Source: Chloroflexota bacterium
GTDB taxonomy: Bacteria > Chloroflexota > Limnocylindria > Limnocylindrales > CSP1-4
Assembly: GCA_005880805.1 (NCBI GenBank)
Contig: VBFZ01000114.1
Location: 1-13,071, forward strand
Direction of reading: 5' to 3'
DNA length: 13,071 nt
Numbering within the stretch: the first letter of the stretch is position 1; each line of letters begins with the position of its first letter. Below the pieces are notes generated by a model. It saw only the letters and a list, made by a program, of their open reading frames with translations, searched no databases and was not told the origin of the DNA. Below are positions 1-6,432 of this stretch, piece by piece. A program made the position numbers and the translations under genes.

Positions 1-2753
1 TTGAACGTCCGCTCGCGGCTCGCCTGGTCGTCGCGGGCGGCGACGGTCACGAGCTGGCGCGGGCTGACGCCGTCCGACAGGCCGTGGATGGCGTACGACT
101 CGCGCCCGCTCAGCCCGAGCGAGGCCGCGCTCTCCCCGGGCTGGAACTGGAGCGGCAGCACGCCCATGCCGACGAGGTTGGACCGGTGGATCCGCTCGAA
201 CGACTCGGCGAGCACCGCGCGGATGCCCAGCAGTGCCGGTCCCTTCGCCGCCCAGTCGCGCGACGAGCCGGAGCCGTACTCCTTCCCGGCGATGACCAGG
301 AGCGGCACGCCTTCCGACGCGTAGCGCATGGCCGCGTCGTACAGGAACTGCTCCTCGCCGTCCGGAAGATGGACGGTGTACGGACCTTCGCGGCCCTCCA
401 CGAGCCGGTTTCGCAGCCGGATATTGCCGAATGTGCCGCGGATCATGACCTCGTGGTGGCCCCGCCGCGCGCCGTAGGAGTTGAACTCGAGCGGTCCGAT
501 GCCGTGGGCCTGGAGCCACTGGCCTGCGGGCGACCATGGCGCAATCGATCCGGCCGGCGAGATGTGGTCTGTGGTGACCGAGTCGCCCAGGACGGCGAGC
601 ACGCGGGCGCCCTCGATGTCGCCGGGCGCGGGCGGCCGTGGACCGATGCCCTCCAGGAACGGCGGCCGGGCGATGTACGTCGACGCCGGGTCCCACACAT
701 AACGGTCACCGGGCGGAATCGGGAGGGCGCGCCAGCGGTCGTCGCCTTCAAACACGACCGAGTAGGTGCGCTCGAACAGCTCCGGGTCGATCGCGTCACC
801 GATCACCTGCCGGATCTCCGCGGACGCGGGCCACAGGTCGGAGAGATACACGTCCCGCCCGTCCTCGCCCGACCCGAGGGGCTCGCTGGTCAGGTCGATG
901 TCGACGCGCCCCGCAAGCGCGAACGCGACGACGAGTGGCGGCGAGGCGAGGTATGACGCGCGGGCCAGCGGGTGGATCCGGCCCTCGAAGTTGCGGTTGC
1001 CTGACAGAACCGCCGCGACGATCAGGTCGTTCTTCTCGATCGCCTCGCGCATCGCGTCGTCCAGCGGTCCCGAGTTGCCGATGCAGGTCGTGCAGCCGTA
1101 GCCGGCGAGGGCGAAGCCGAGCTGCTCGAGCGGAGCCATCAGGCCTGCCGATTCGAGGTAGCCGGTGACGGCCTTCGAGCCCGGCGCGAGGGAGGTCTTG
1201 ACCGTCGGTGACACGCGCATGCCGCGCGCGACGGCGTTCCGGGCGAGCAGACCGGCGCCGATCATGACCGTCGGGTTCGAGGTGTTCGTGCACGACGTGA
1301 TCGCCGCGATCGCGACGGAGCCCGACTGGACGACCGCCCGTTGTCCATTGATCGCGATCTCGACCGGCCGGTACCGGCGAGCGTCGATCGGTCCCTCCTC
1401 TACCTGCGGTACGGGCGCGGGCGGTGGGTCGTCCGCGCCGGGTCTTGCCCCCTGGAACGACGGCGGGTCACTGGCCGGGAACGACTCGGCGGACGCTTCC
1501 TCCACCCTGCCGGTTGGGGCGAGAGGCTCCTGCCTGAGCGGAGCCGCCCCGATCGCCTCGAGGCCGTCGGGGTAGATAGACCGGAAGTTCTGGCGAAGGG
1601 CGCGGAGCGGGACGCGGTCCTGCGGACGGCGTGGCCCGGCCACCGACGGCTCGACCGTGCCCAGGTCGAGCTCGAGCGTCGCATCGAACTCCGGGCCCGC
1701 CCCGGGCTCACGCCACAGGCCCTGCGCACGTGCGTAGCGCTCCACGAGCTCGACCAGTTCCGGTGGGCGCGCAGTGAGTCGCAGGTACGCGAGCGTCTCG
1801 TCGTCGATCGGGAAGAGTGTGGCGGTCGCCCCGAACTCAGGGCTCATGTTGGAGATCGTCGCGCGGTCCGCGAGTGCGAGGCCCGCCAGGCCGTCACCGG
1901 CGAACTCGACGAACGCGCCCACGACGCCGAACGACCGCAGCATCTCCGTCACCACGAGGACGACGTCCGTCGCGGTCGAGCCGGAGGGCAGCTCGCCGGA
2001 CAGGCGAACGCCCACGATCCGTGGCATCGGCTGGTAGAGGGGCTGTCCAAGGAGCACGGCCTCCGCCTCGATGCCGCCCACGCCGTAGCCCAGCACGCCG
2101 AGGCCGTTGATCATCGTCGTGTGCGAGTCGGTTCCCACCAGCGTGTCGGGAAACGCGACGCGGGTGCCGCCTTCGTCGCGGGTCGCCACGACCGTGGCGA
2201 GGTACTCGAGGTTGACCTGGTGGACGATCCCCGTGCCTGGCGGTACGACACGCAGCCCGTCGAACGCCGTCTGCGCCCAGCGAAGGAGCTGGTAGCGCTC
2301 CGTATTGCGCTCGTACTCGCGGGCGACGTTATAGAGGAACGCCTGCGGGGTGCCGTACATGTCGACCTGTACGGAGTGGTCGATGACCAGGTCGGCGGGC
2401 ACCAGCGGGTTGACCTTGCCCGGGTCGCCCCCGAGCTCGGCCATCGCGTCCCGCATCGCGGCGAGATCCACGACGGCAGGCACGCCGGTGAAGTCCTGGA
2501 GGATCACCCGCGCGGGCAGGAACGGGATCTCGGCCTCGGCTGCCTGCCCCGGCCGCCATGAGCACAGCGTCTCGACCGCGTCGACGCCGACCGCCCCGTT
2601 GCCGGCGTTGCGCAGCGCGTTCTCGAGGAGGATCTTGAGGGTGACCGGCGCGCCCTGGAGGTCGACACGATCCGCGAGCACCGACAGCCGATAGTAGTCC
2701 GGCAGGCCGGGTCCGAGCGAAGCCCGGGCGCCCAATGGGTCGCTTGGTGGCAC
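1..2753 (-). CDS. acnA: Aconitate hydratase, AcnA type (3' end cut by window edge)
   Basis: Interconverts citrate and isocitrate through cis-aconitate in the cytosolic TCA cycle, using a [4Fe-4S] cluster. 917 codons are visible without a stop; by comparison with E. coli AcnA (recalled, 891 aa) about 30 C-terminal residues lie beyond the left edge. Family motifs appear in order: QDFTGVPAVVDLAAMR, VIDHSVQVD, GTDSHTTMINGLGVLG, NMSPEFGATATLFPID, SCTNTSNP, GCTTCIGNSG, SGNRNFEGRIHP, GDSVTTDHISPAGS, GKEYGSGSSRDWAAKGP and ESFERIHRSNL. Cluster cysteines are C488, C554 and C557, with the 66- and 3-residue spacing of E. coli AcnA. An extra stretch of about 55 Pro/Glu/Ala-rich residues lies before C488. 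The GTG start at 2753 follows a GGGAGG ribosome-binding match (2763-2758), slightly close. Alternative: TTG at 2795. The gene is divergent from the DUF2520 gene. Identity is certain, exact start less so. Confidence 0.96.
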   Translation of the reverse strand, partial: MPPSDPLGARASLGPGLPDYYRLSVLADRVDLQGAPVTLKILLENALRNAGNGAVGVDAVETLCSWRPGQAAEAEIPFLPARVILQDFTGVPAVVDLAAMRDAMAELGGDPGKVNPLVPADLVIDHSVQVDMYGTPQAFLYNVAREYERNTERYQLLRWAQTAFDGLRVVPPGTGIVHQVNLEYLATVVATRDEGGTRVAFPDTLVGTDSHTTMINGLGVLGYGVGGIEAEAVLLGQPLYQPMPRIVGVRLSGELPSGSTATDVVLVVTEMLRSFGVVGAFVEFAGDGLAGLALADRATISNMSPEFGATATLFPIDDETLAYLRLTARPPELVELVERYARAQGLWREPGAGPEFDATLELDLGTVEPSVAGPRRPQDRVPLRALRQNFRSIYPDGLEAIGAAPLRQEPLAPTGRVEEASAESFPASDPPSFQGARPGADDPPPAPVPQVEEGPIDARRYRPVEIAINGQRAVVQSGSVAIAAITSCTNTSNPTVMIGAGLLARNAVARGMRVSPTVKTSLAPGSKAVTGYLESAGLMAPLEQLGFALAGYGCTTCIGNSGPLDDAMREAIEKNDLIVAAVLSGNRNFEGRIHPLARASYLASPPLVVAFALAGRVDIDLTSEPLGSGEDGRDVYLSDLWPASAEIRQVIGDAIDPELFERTYSVVFEGDDRWRALPIPPGDRYVWDPASTYIARPPFLEGIGPRPPAPGDIEGARVLAVLGDSVTTDHISPAGSIAPWSPAGQWLQAHGIGPLEFNSYGARRGHHEVMIRGTFGNIRLRNRLVEGREGPYTVHLPDGEEQFLYDAAMRYASEGVPLLVIAGKEYGSGSSRDWAAKGPALLGIRAVLAESFERIHRSNLVGMGVLPLQFQPGESAASLGLSGRESYAIHGLSDGVSPRQLVTVAARDDQASRERTF

Positions 2754-2812
2754 GCATCCTCCCGTGCTGGGGGTCGATACACTCGGTCGGTGCAAGAGTA
2801 CCGCGGGGTCTG

Positions 2813-2827
2813 TCGAGCAGGGCTCGA
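2813..2827. repeat. 6-bp dyad TCGAGC-AGG-GCTCGA in the divergent intergenic region
   Basis: A perfect inverted repeat with a 3-base centre lies in the 101-base gap between the divergent aconitase and DUF2520 genes. It could be an operator or a small hairpin in the plus-strand leader. I found no convincing -35/-10 pair for either direction in this gap, so the role is unknown, and a dyad of this size may arise by chance in GC-rich DNA. Confidence 0.25.
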
Positions 2828-2854
2828 ACGGGAGCCGGCGCAGGTGACGGACCG

Positions 2855-3937
2855 GTGAGGGCGTGGCGGGAAGGCCGGCGCGAGGCATCCGAGTCGCTCG
2901 ATTCACCCGATTCGCGCCCTTTGCGCGCCGCCGATCGCACTCTCGACCTGGACAGCTCCACCCTCGCCGACATCCAGGCCGCCGGCATCGACCTCGATCC
3001 GGGCGGCCCCCGCCCCGATCACGACCCCAACGAGCTGCACACGCATCCCCACGTCCGCTCGCTACCTGGAGAGCCACCGATCATCGGGATCGTCGGGGGC
3101 GGGGCCGTAGGAAGCGCGCTTGCGGTCGCGCTCACGAGGGCCGGCTGGCCGATTGCGGCCATCGCGAGCCGGGATCCGGAGCGCCGGGCTCGGCTCAGCA
3201 AGCTGGTCGGCGGGACCCGGGCCTTCGCAGAGGCCAACGCGCTGCTCGATGAGGTCGAGCTTATTATCGTGGCCGTCCCCGACGACGCGATCGCCCCGCT
3301 CGCAGGCAGCCTGCGCATGTACAGCGGGCAGGCGATGGTCCACACGAGCGGGCTGCTCGGGTCCGAGGTGCTCGCCCCGGCGATGGCCGCCGGGACCCAG
3401 ATCGGCTCGTTCCATCCGCTCGTGGCGTTCGCGGACATGGAGCGAGCGGTCGAGGCGCTTCGCGGCGCGACCGTCGCCGTGGAGGGCGACGAGCAGCTGA
3501 TGGACCTGCTCGCCCGGATGGCCGAGGCGGTCGGAGCGATACCGGTTCGGCTCGCGGCGGGCACCAAGCCCGCCTACCACGCGGCGGCGGTGCTGGCGGC
3601 CGGCGGGTTCGTGGCACTGCTGGACGCGATCGCCCGCCTCGCATCCGTCGCCGGGCTCGACGAGCAGGGCGCCCTGGCCGTGTACGGCCGGCTGATCGAG
3701 CAGACCCTTGGGAACGCGAGGGCGATCGGGATCGGGCCCGCGTTGACCGGACCGATGACCCGCGGCGACACCGGTACGGTGTCCGCCCATCTGGCCGAGC
3801 TCCGATCCCGCGAACCGGGCGTTCTTGACCTCTACGTGGCCGCCGCCAGGCGCGAGTTGGACCTCGTGGAGGAGCGGCGCGGACTGACACCGGAGGCGAT
3901 CGCAGCCCTCCGCGATCTGCTTGCAAAGCCGCCTTGA
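2855..3937 (+). CDS. Rossmann-fold / DUF2520 domain protein with N-terminal extension
   Basis: A 360-residue putative NAD(P)-binding oxidoreductase-like protein; the family has no assigned reaction that I can name. After an N-terminal extension of about 75 residues comes a Rossmann fold beginning IIGIVGGGAVGSALA, with the dinucleotide loop GGGAVG at 81-86, then IIVAVPDDAIAPLA. The C-terminal DUF2520 part has SFHPLVAFAD, VAVEGDEQ, KPAYHAAAVLA and ALTGPMTRGDTGTV. GTG 2855 is chosen because it follows AGGTGA (2842-2847) at 7 bases. An ATG at 2735 would overlap the start of the divergent aconitase gene. The only later in-frame start before the GxGxxG loop is TTG 2921, so at least about 53 extra N-terminal residues are probably real. 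Most relatives I recall begin near the Rossmann fold. The extension is charged, with a His-containing patch (HTHPH). The downstream promoter overlaps this gene's 3' end. Confidence 0.88.
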   Translation: MRAWREGRREASESLDSPDSRPLRAADRTLDLDSSTLADIQAAGIDLDPGGPRPDHDPNELHTHPHVRSLPGEPPIIGIVGGGAVGSALAVALTRAGWPIAAIASRDPERRARLSKLVGGTRAFAEANALLDEVELIIVAVPDDAIAPLAGSLRMYSGQAMVHTSGLLGSEVLAPAMAAGTQIGSFHPLVAFADMERAVEALRGATVAVEGDEQLMDLLARMAEAVGAIPVRLAAGTKPAYHAAAVLAAGGFVALLDAIARLASVAGLDEQGALAVYGRLIEQTLGNARAIGIGPALTGPMTRGDTGTVSAHLAELRSREPGVLDLYVAAARRELDLVEERRGLTPEAIAALRDLLAKPP

Positions 3938-3948
3938 GGCGCTAGGAT
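3921..3948 (+). promoter_or_regulatory. Putative sigma-70-type promoter TTGCAA-N16-TAGGAT
   Basis: The -35 match TTGCAA (3921-3926, inside the end of the DUF2520 gene) and the -10 match TAGGAT (3943-3948) are 16 bases apart. Each hits four of six consensus positions. The ATG at 3956 starts 7 bases after the -10 box, so the transcript would begin about at the A of the ATG (leaderless), or would carry a ~310-base leader for the NUDIX gene at 4267. Called by eye. Confidence 0.45.
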
Positions 3949-3955
3949 TGCGGCC

Positions 3956-4279
3956 ATGCAGCACAGCATTGCCGCGAGGTTCGCGGCCCGACCGGCGGCG
4001 CGATTCGTGCGCCCTTCGGCCCGGGCCCGCGAGCGGCGACTGGGGCTCCGGCCGATGGGCTCATTCCGGCCCGCGTCGGCGACCCTGACCGTGCTGCGTC
4101 GCGCCGACCTCGGACCGCTGGTCCAGCCCCACGCCGGCTGGCGCGCCCTGCACGCGGCGCGCCCGGTCCACTCGACCAGCGGATCGCTGCGCAGGACCGA
4201 CCGGATGCGCTGGGCGCACTCTGGAGACAGCCCGGCGACCCGGCGCGCAGGCGCCACGTCGGCGCCGTGGCAAGGCTGA
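3956..4279 (+). CDS. Doubtful small Arg-rich ORF (107 aa) in the gap before the NUDIX gene
   Basis: I do not recognise this protein. In favour: a promoter match ends 7 bases before its ATG, as expected for a leaderless message; third codon positions are mostly G or C, as in the neighbours; and it fills an otherwise empty 329-base gap. Against: about 19% Arg with no Lys, very few acidic residues, no recognisable motif, no ribosome-binding site, and a 13-base overlap with the NUDIX gene in another frame. GC-rich non-coding DNA readily gives such ORFs. The region also holds hairpins (4112-4124, 4140-4163, 4250-4266) and may instead be a structured leader. I see no signal peptide or membrane span. 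Confidence 0.25.
   Translation: MQHSIAARFAARPAARFVRPSARARERRLGLRPMGSFRPASATLTVLRRADLGPLVQPHAGWRALHAARPVHSTSGSLRRTDRMRWAHSGDSPATRRAGATSAPWQG
4140..4163 (+). repeat. 8-bp perfect hairpin GGCGCGCC-N8-GGCGCGCC
   Basis: Two copies of the self-complementary octamer GGCGCGCC (4140-4147 and 4156-4163) can pair as a GC-only stem with an 8-base loop. A second small hairpin, GGACC-GCT-GGTCC, sits just upstream at 4112-4124. No T-run follows, so this is not an intrinsic terminator. It lies in the gap before the NUDIX gene and could be part of a folded leader. Confidence 0.4.
4250..4271 (+). promoter_or_regulatory. Alternative hairpins at the NUDIX start codon
   Basis: GGCGCC (4250-4255) can pair with GGCGCC (4261-4266) around the loop ACGTC, ending exactly before the GTG start at 4267. 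Alternatively GCCAC (4253-4257) can pair with GTGGC (4267-4271), which buries the start codon. The two pairings exclude each other, and there is no Shine-Dalgarno sequence here. Translational control is an inference only; GC-rich sequence produces such pairings often. Confidence 0.25.
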
Positions 4280-4770
4280 GGAACGCGACCGCCACTTCTG
4301 CCGGCGGAATCGTCGTCGACTGGAGATCGGGCAGCCCCTGGCTCGTGGTTGGCATGCGGCGGCGCGAACGGGTTTCGGTGACCTGGACGCTGCCCAAGGG
4401 CACGCCCTCGGCAGGCGAATCGATCGAGGAGACGGCCCTGCGCGAGGTCGCCGAGGAGACTGGGCTCGAGGTCCGCATCACGCGCCCGCTCGGTTCGATC
4501 GAGTACTGGTTCGTCAAGCGCGGCGCCCGCATCCACAAGACGGTTCACTACTTCCTGATGGAACCCATCGGCGGCGACCTGTCCCGCCACGACCACGAGT
4601 TCGAACAAGTGCGCTGGATCCCATTCGACGAGGCTCCCGCCCTGCTGACTTTCGAGACCGAGCGCGAGCTCGTCGAGCGTGCCGCCCGGGAAATCGGGTG
4701 GACGCTGCACGGTTCCACTGCGCCGGCCGCCGCCGGGGCGGCCTCTCACTTGGCGGACAAGGGGAGTTGA
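4267..4770 (+). CDS. NUDIX hydrolase
   Basis: A 167-residue NUDIX-superfamily pyrophosphohydrolase; the substrate (nucleotide, sugar nucleotide, Ap4A or other) cannot be read from the sequence. The complete NUDIX box occupies residues 45-67: G45, E51, R59-E60, E63-E64 and G66, fitting Gx5Ex7REUxEExGU, with the two E residues supplying metal ligands. The usual leading strand TSAGGIVVD is at 10-18, and PKG precedes the box. The C-terminal tail (from about 150) is Ala/Gly-rich. GTG 4267 is the first start codon in this frame after a long open stretch without starts; no ribosome-binding site is seen, and hairpins abut the start. gcvT begins 51 bases downstream, so co-transcription is possible. 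A functional link with glycine cleavage is not evident. Confidence 0.92.
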   Translation: MARLRNATATSAGGIVVDWRSGSPWLVVGMRRRERVSVTWTLPKGTPSAGESIEETALREVAEETGLEVRITRPLGSIEYWFVKRGARIHKTVHYFLMEPIGGDLSRHDHEFEQVRWIPFDEAPALLTFETERELVERAAREIGWTLHGSTAPAAAGAASHLADKGS

Positions 4771-4821
4771 GCCCTATCGGGAACGCCGGCGTCCGGGTTG
4801 ATCGTGGGGCGGGGGATTGAG

Positions 4822-5915
4822 ATGACCGACCTGATCGACCACGACGTCCACGAGACGCCGCTGGTCGACCGACACCGGACGCTCGGTGCTCGGCTGATCC
4901 AGTTCGGTGGCTGGCGCATGCCGCTGCAGTACAGCGGGATCCTCGACGAGCATCGCGCGGTCCGCCAGCGTGCCGGCCTGTTCGACCTGAGTCACATGGG
5001 CGAGCTTTTCGTGGAGGGCGCCGACGCGGGCAAGGCACTGGCCGGTGCCCTCGTCACCGACCCGCCGTCCCTGGCCGAGGGCCGCGCCCACTATTCGATG
5101 ATCTGCGCGCCCGACGGCGGGATCCTCGACGACCTGATCATCTACCGCCTGGCCGAGGAGCGCTTCCTGGTCGTGGCGAACGCCGCCAACACGAAGGTCG
5201 TCAGCGACGCCCTCGCCGAGCGCATCGCGGGATCGCGTGCCGTGCTCGACGATCGATCGCTGGCCACGGCCCTGTGCGCCGTCCAGGGGCCGAGCTCGCC
5301 AGGCATCCTCGGCCCGCTGACCAGCGTGGACCTGGGATCGCTGCGCTACTACGCGATCGCGGAGGCCGACGTGGCCGGCGTCGACGCGCTCGTCGCGCGG
5401 ACCGGCTACACGGGCGAGGACGGCTTCGAGGTGTTCGTGGACACCGCCCACGCTGACCGGCTGTGGGACGCCTTGTTCACGGCCGGACAGGATGCCGGCC
5501 TGCTGCCCTGCGGACTGGGTGCACGCGACACGCTTCGGCTCGAGGCGGGCACGGAACGAACCCGTTCGAGGCAGGCCTCGGTCGGGTCGTCAAGCTCGAA
5601 AAGGGGGTTGATTTCGTGGGCCGGGCGGCGCTCGAAAAGGTCGCCCGGGAGGGCCCGGCGAAGCGGCTCGTCGGGCTGGTCGTCCGCGAGCGCGGGATCG
5701 CCCGATCCAGCTATCCGGTCTTCGAGGGCGAACGCCGAACCGGCCAGGTCACGAGCGGAACGCTGTCGCCGACGCTGGGCGTGCCGATCGCAATGGCCTA
5801 CGTGGCGCCGCAGGACGCCGAGCCGGGTACGATACTGGCCGTCGAAATTCGCGGGCAGCGGGTGGCGGCGGAAGTCGTGCCCCTGCCGTTCTACAAGCGG
5901 CCGCGCTCGACCTGA
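4822..5915 (+). pseudogene. gcvT: Aminomethyltransferase (glycine cleavage T protein), frameshifted by an internal deletion
   Basis: GcvT moves the one-carbon unit from aminomethyl-lipoyl GcvH to tetrahydrofolate and releases ammonia. The first 243 codons (4822-5550) are typical: FGGWRMPLQYSGILDEH, GLFDLSHMGE, DGGILDDLIIYR, VQGPSS, ARTGYTGEDGFEV and GLGARDTLRLEAG. The next expected stretch, about ten residues of the MxLYGxExDxx type, is absent. After five bases (5551-5555) the protein resumes one frame over at 5556 with TNPFEAGLGRVVKLEKG, continues through TSGTLSPTLGVPIAMAYV and ends at TGA 5913-5915. The two parts give 362 residues, about 372 with the gap filled, as expected for the family. 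The lesion fits loss of about 25 bases. ATG 4822 follows GGGGGA (4811-4816) at 5 bases. As given, no full GcvT is made. A consensus or assembly error is as likely as true decay, since the rest is well conserved. Confidence 0.9.
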
Positions 5916-5917
5916 CA

Positions 5918-5941
5918 CCGGTGCCCGGCTTCGGGCGCCGG
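5918..5941 (+). repeat. 10-bp hairpin directly after gcvT
   Basis: CCGGTGCCCG (5918-5927) pairs with CGGGCGCCGG (5932-5941), ten pairs with one G-U, around the loop GCTT. It starts two bases after the gcvT stop codon, in the 103-base gap before gcvH. No T-run follows, so it is not a classical intrinsic terminator. It could stabilise the upstream message or tune gcvT versus gcvH expression (inference). A weaker hairpin GCCGC-N6-GCGGC lies at 5978-5993. Confidence 0.55.
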
Positions 5942-6018
5942 AGCGAGCGCAGGATGCCCGACCACTCAGGCTTTGCTGCCGCCGGTACGCGGCGCCATTC
6001 CAGGGAGGCTCGCCGGCG

Positions 6019-6399
6019 ATGGTTCCAGCGGATCTTCGCTATACGAAGGAGCACGAGTGGGTCCGGCTCGAGGACGACGTCGCGACCGTCGGGATCACGC
6101 CCTACGCGGCCGAGCAGCTGGGCGACATCGTGTTCGTGGAACTGCCCGCCAGCGGCGCGTCGCTCGAGCAGTTCGCGCCTTTCGGGGTGGTGGAGTCGGT
6201 CAAGGCGGTGAGCGACCTCTTCGCCCCGGTCGCCGGCGAGGTCGTGGAGGCGAATGAGGAGCTCCATGCGAAGCCGGAGCTCGTCAACAGCGACCCCCTC
6301 GGCGAGGGCTGGATGATCAAGGTTCGAGTCGCCGATCGCGGCCAGGTCGAAAACCTCCTGGATGCGAACGCCTACGATCAGCTGACGGCTGCGAGCTGA
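6019..6399 (+). CDS. gcvH: Glycine cleavage system H protein
   Basis: The 126-residue lipoyl carrier shuttles the aminomethyl group from the P protein to GcvT and electrons to the L protein. Near the N-terminus is RYTKEHEWVRLEDD, followed by VGITPYAAEQLGDIVFVELP. The lipoylation hairpin contains VVESVKAVSDL with K62 as the modified lysine, then PVAGEVVEANEEL, and the C-terminal half has NSDPLGEGWMIKV. Length and motifs are those of a complete family member. ATG 6019 follows AGGGAGG (6002-6008) at 10 bases. The same reading frame stays open upstream into the broken gcvT, so the raw ORF looks like one long fusion protein; the ribosome-binding site and normal length argue that gcvH is a separate intact gene. 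gcvPA starts 33 bases downstream. Confidence 0.96.
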   Translation: MVPADLRYTKEHEWVRLEDDVATVGITPYAAEQLGDIVFVELPASGASLEQFAPFGVVESVKAVSDLFAPVAGEVVEANEELHAKPELVNSDPLGEGWMIKVRVADRGQVENLLDANAYDQLTAAS

Positions 6400-6432
6400 C
6401 GACCCTGCCCATCTCGCCGATGACCTGACCAG

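Noticed and set aside
84..2561. Long plus-strand open frames (290 and 406 codons) across the first 2.5 kb
   Set aside because: They are shadows of the minus-strand aconitase, with no recognisable domains and Arg/Asp/His-rich composition.
2754..2854. Divergent promoters between acnA and the DUF2520 gene (GATACA/TGTATC, TTGCAC)
   Set aside because: Boxes are present but the spacers are far from 16-18 bases (about 8 or 26), so no pair is supportable.
4771..4821. Glycine riboswitch before the gcv genes
   Set aside because: Only 51 bases separate the NUDIX gene from gcvT, too few for the aptamer, and no glycine-riboswitch core motifs are visible there or in the gap before 4267.
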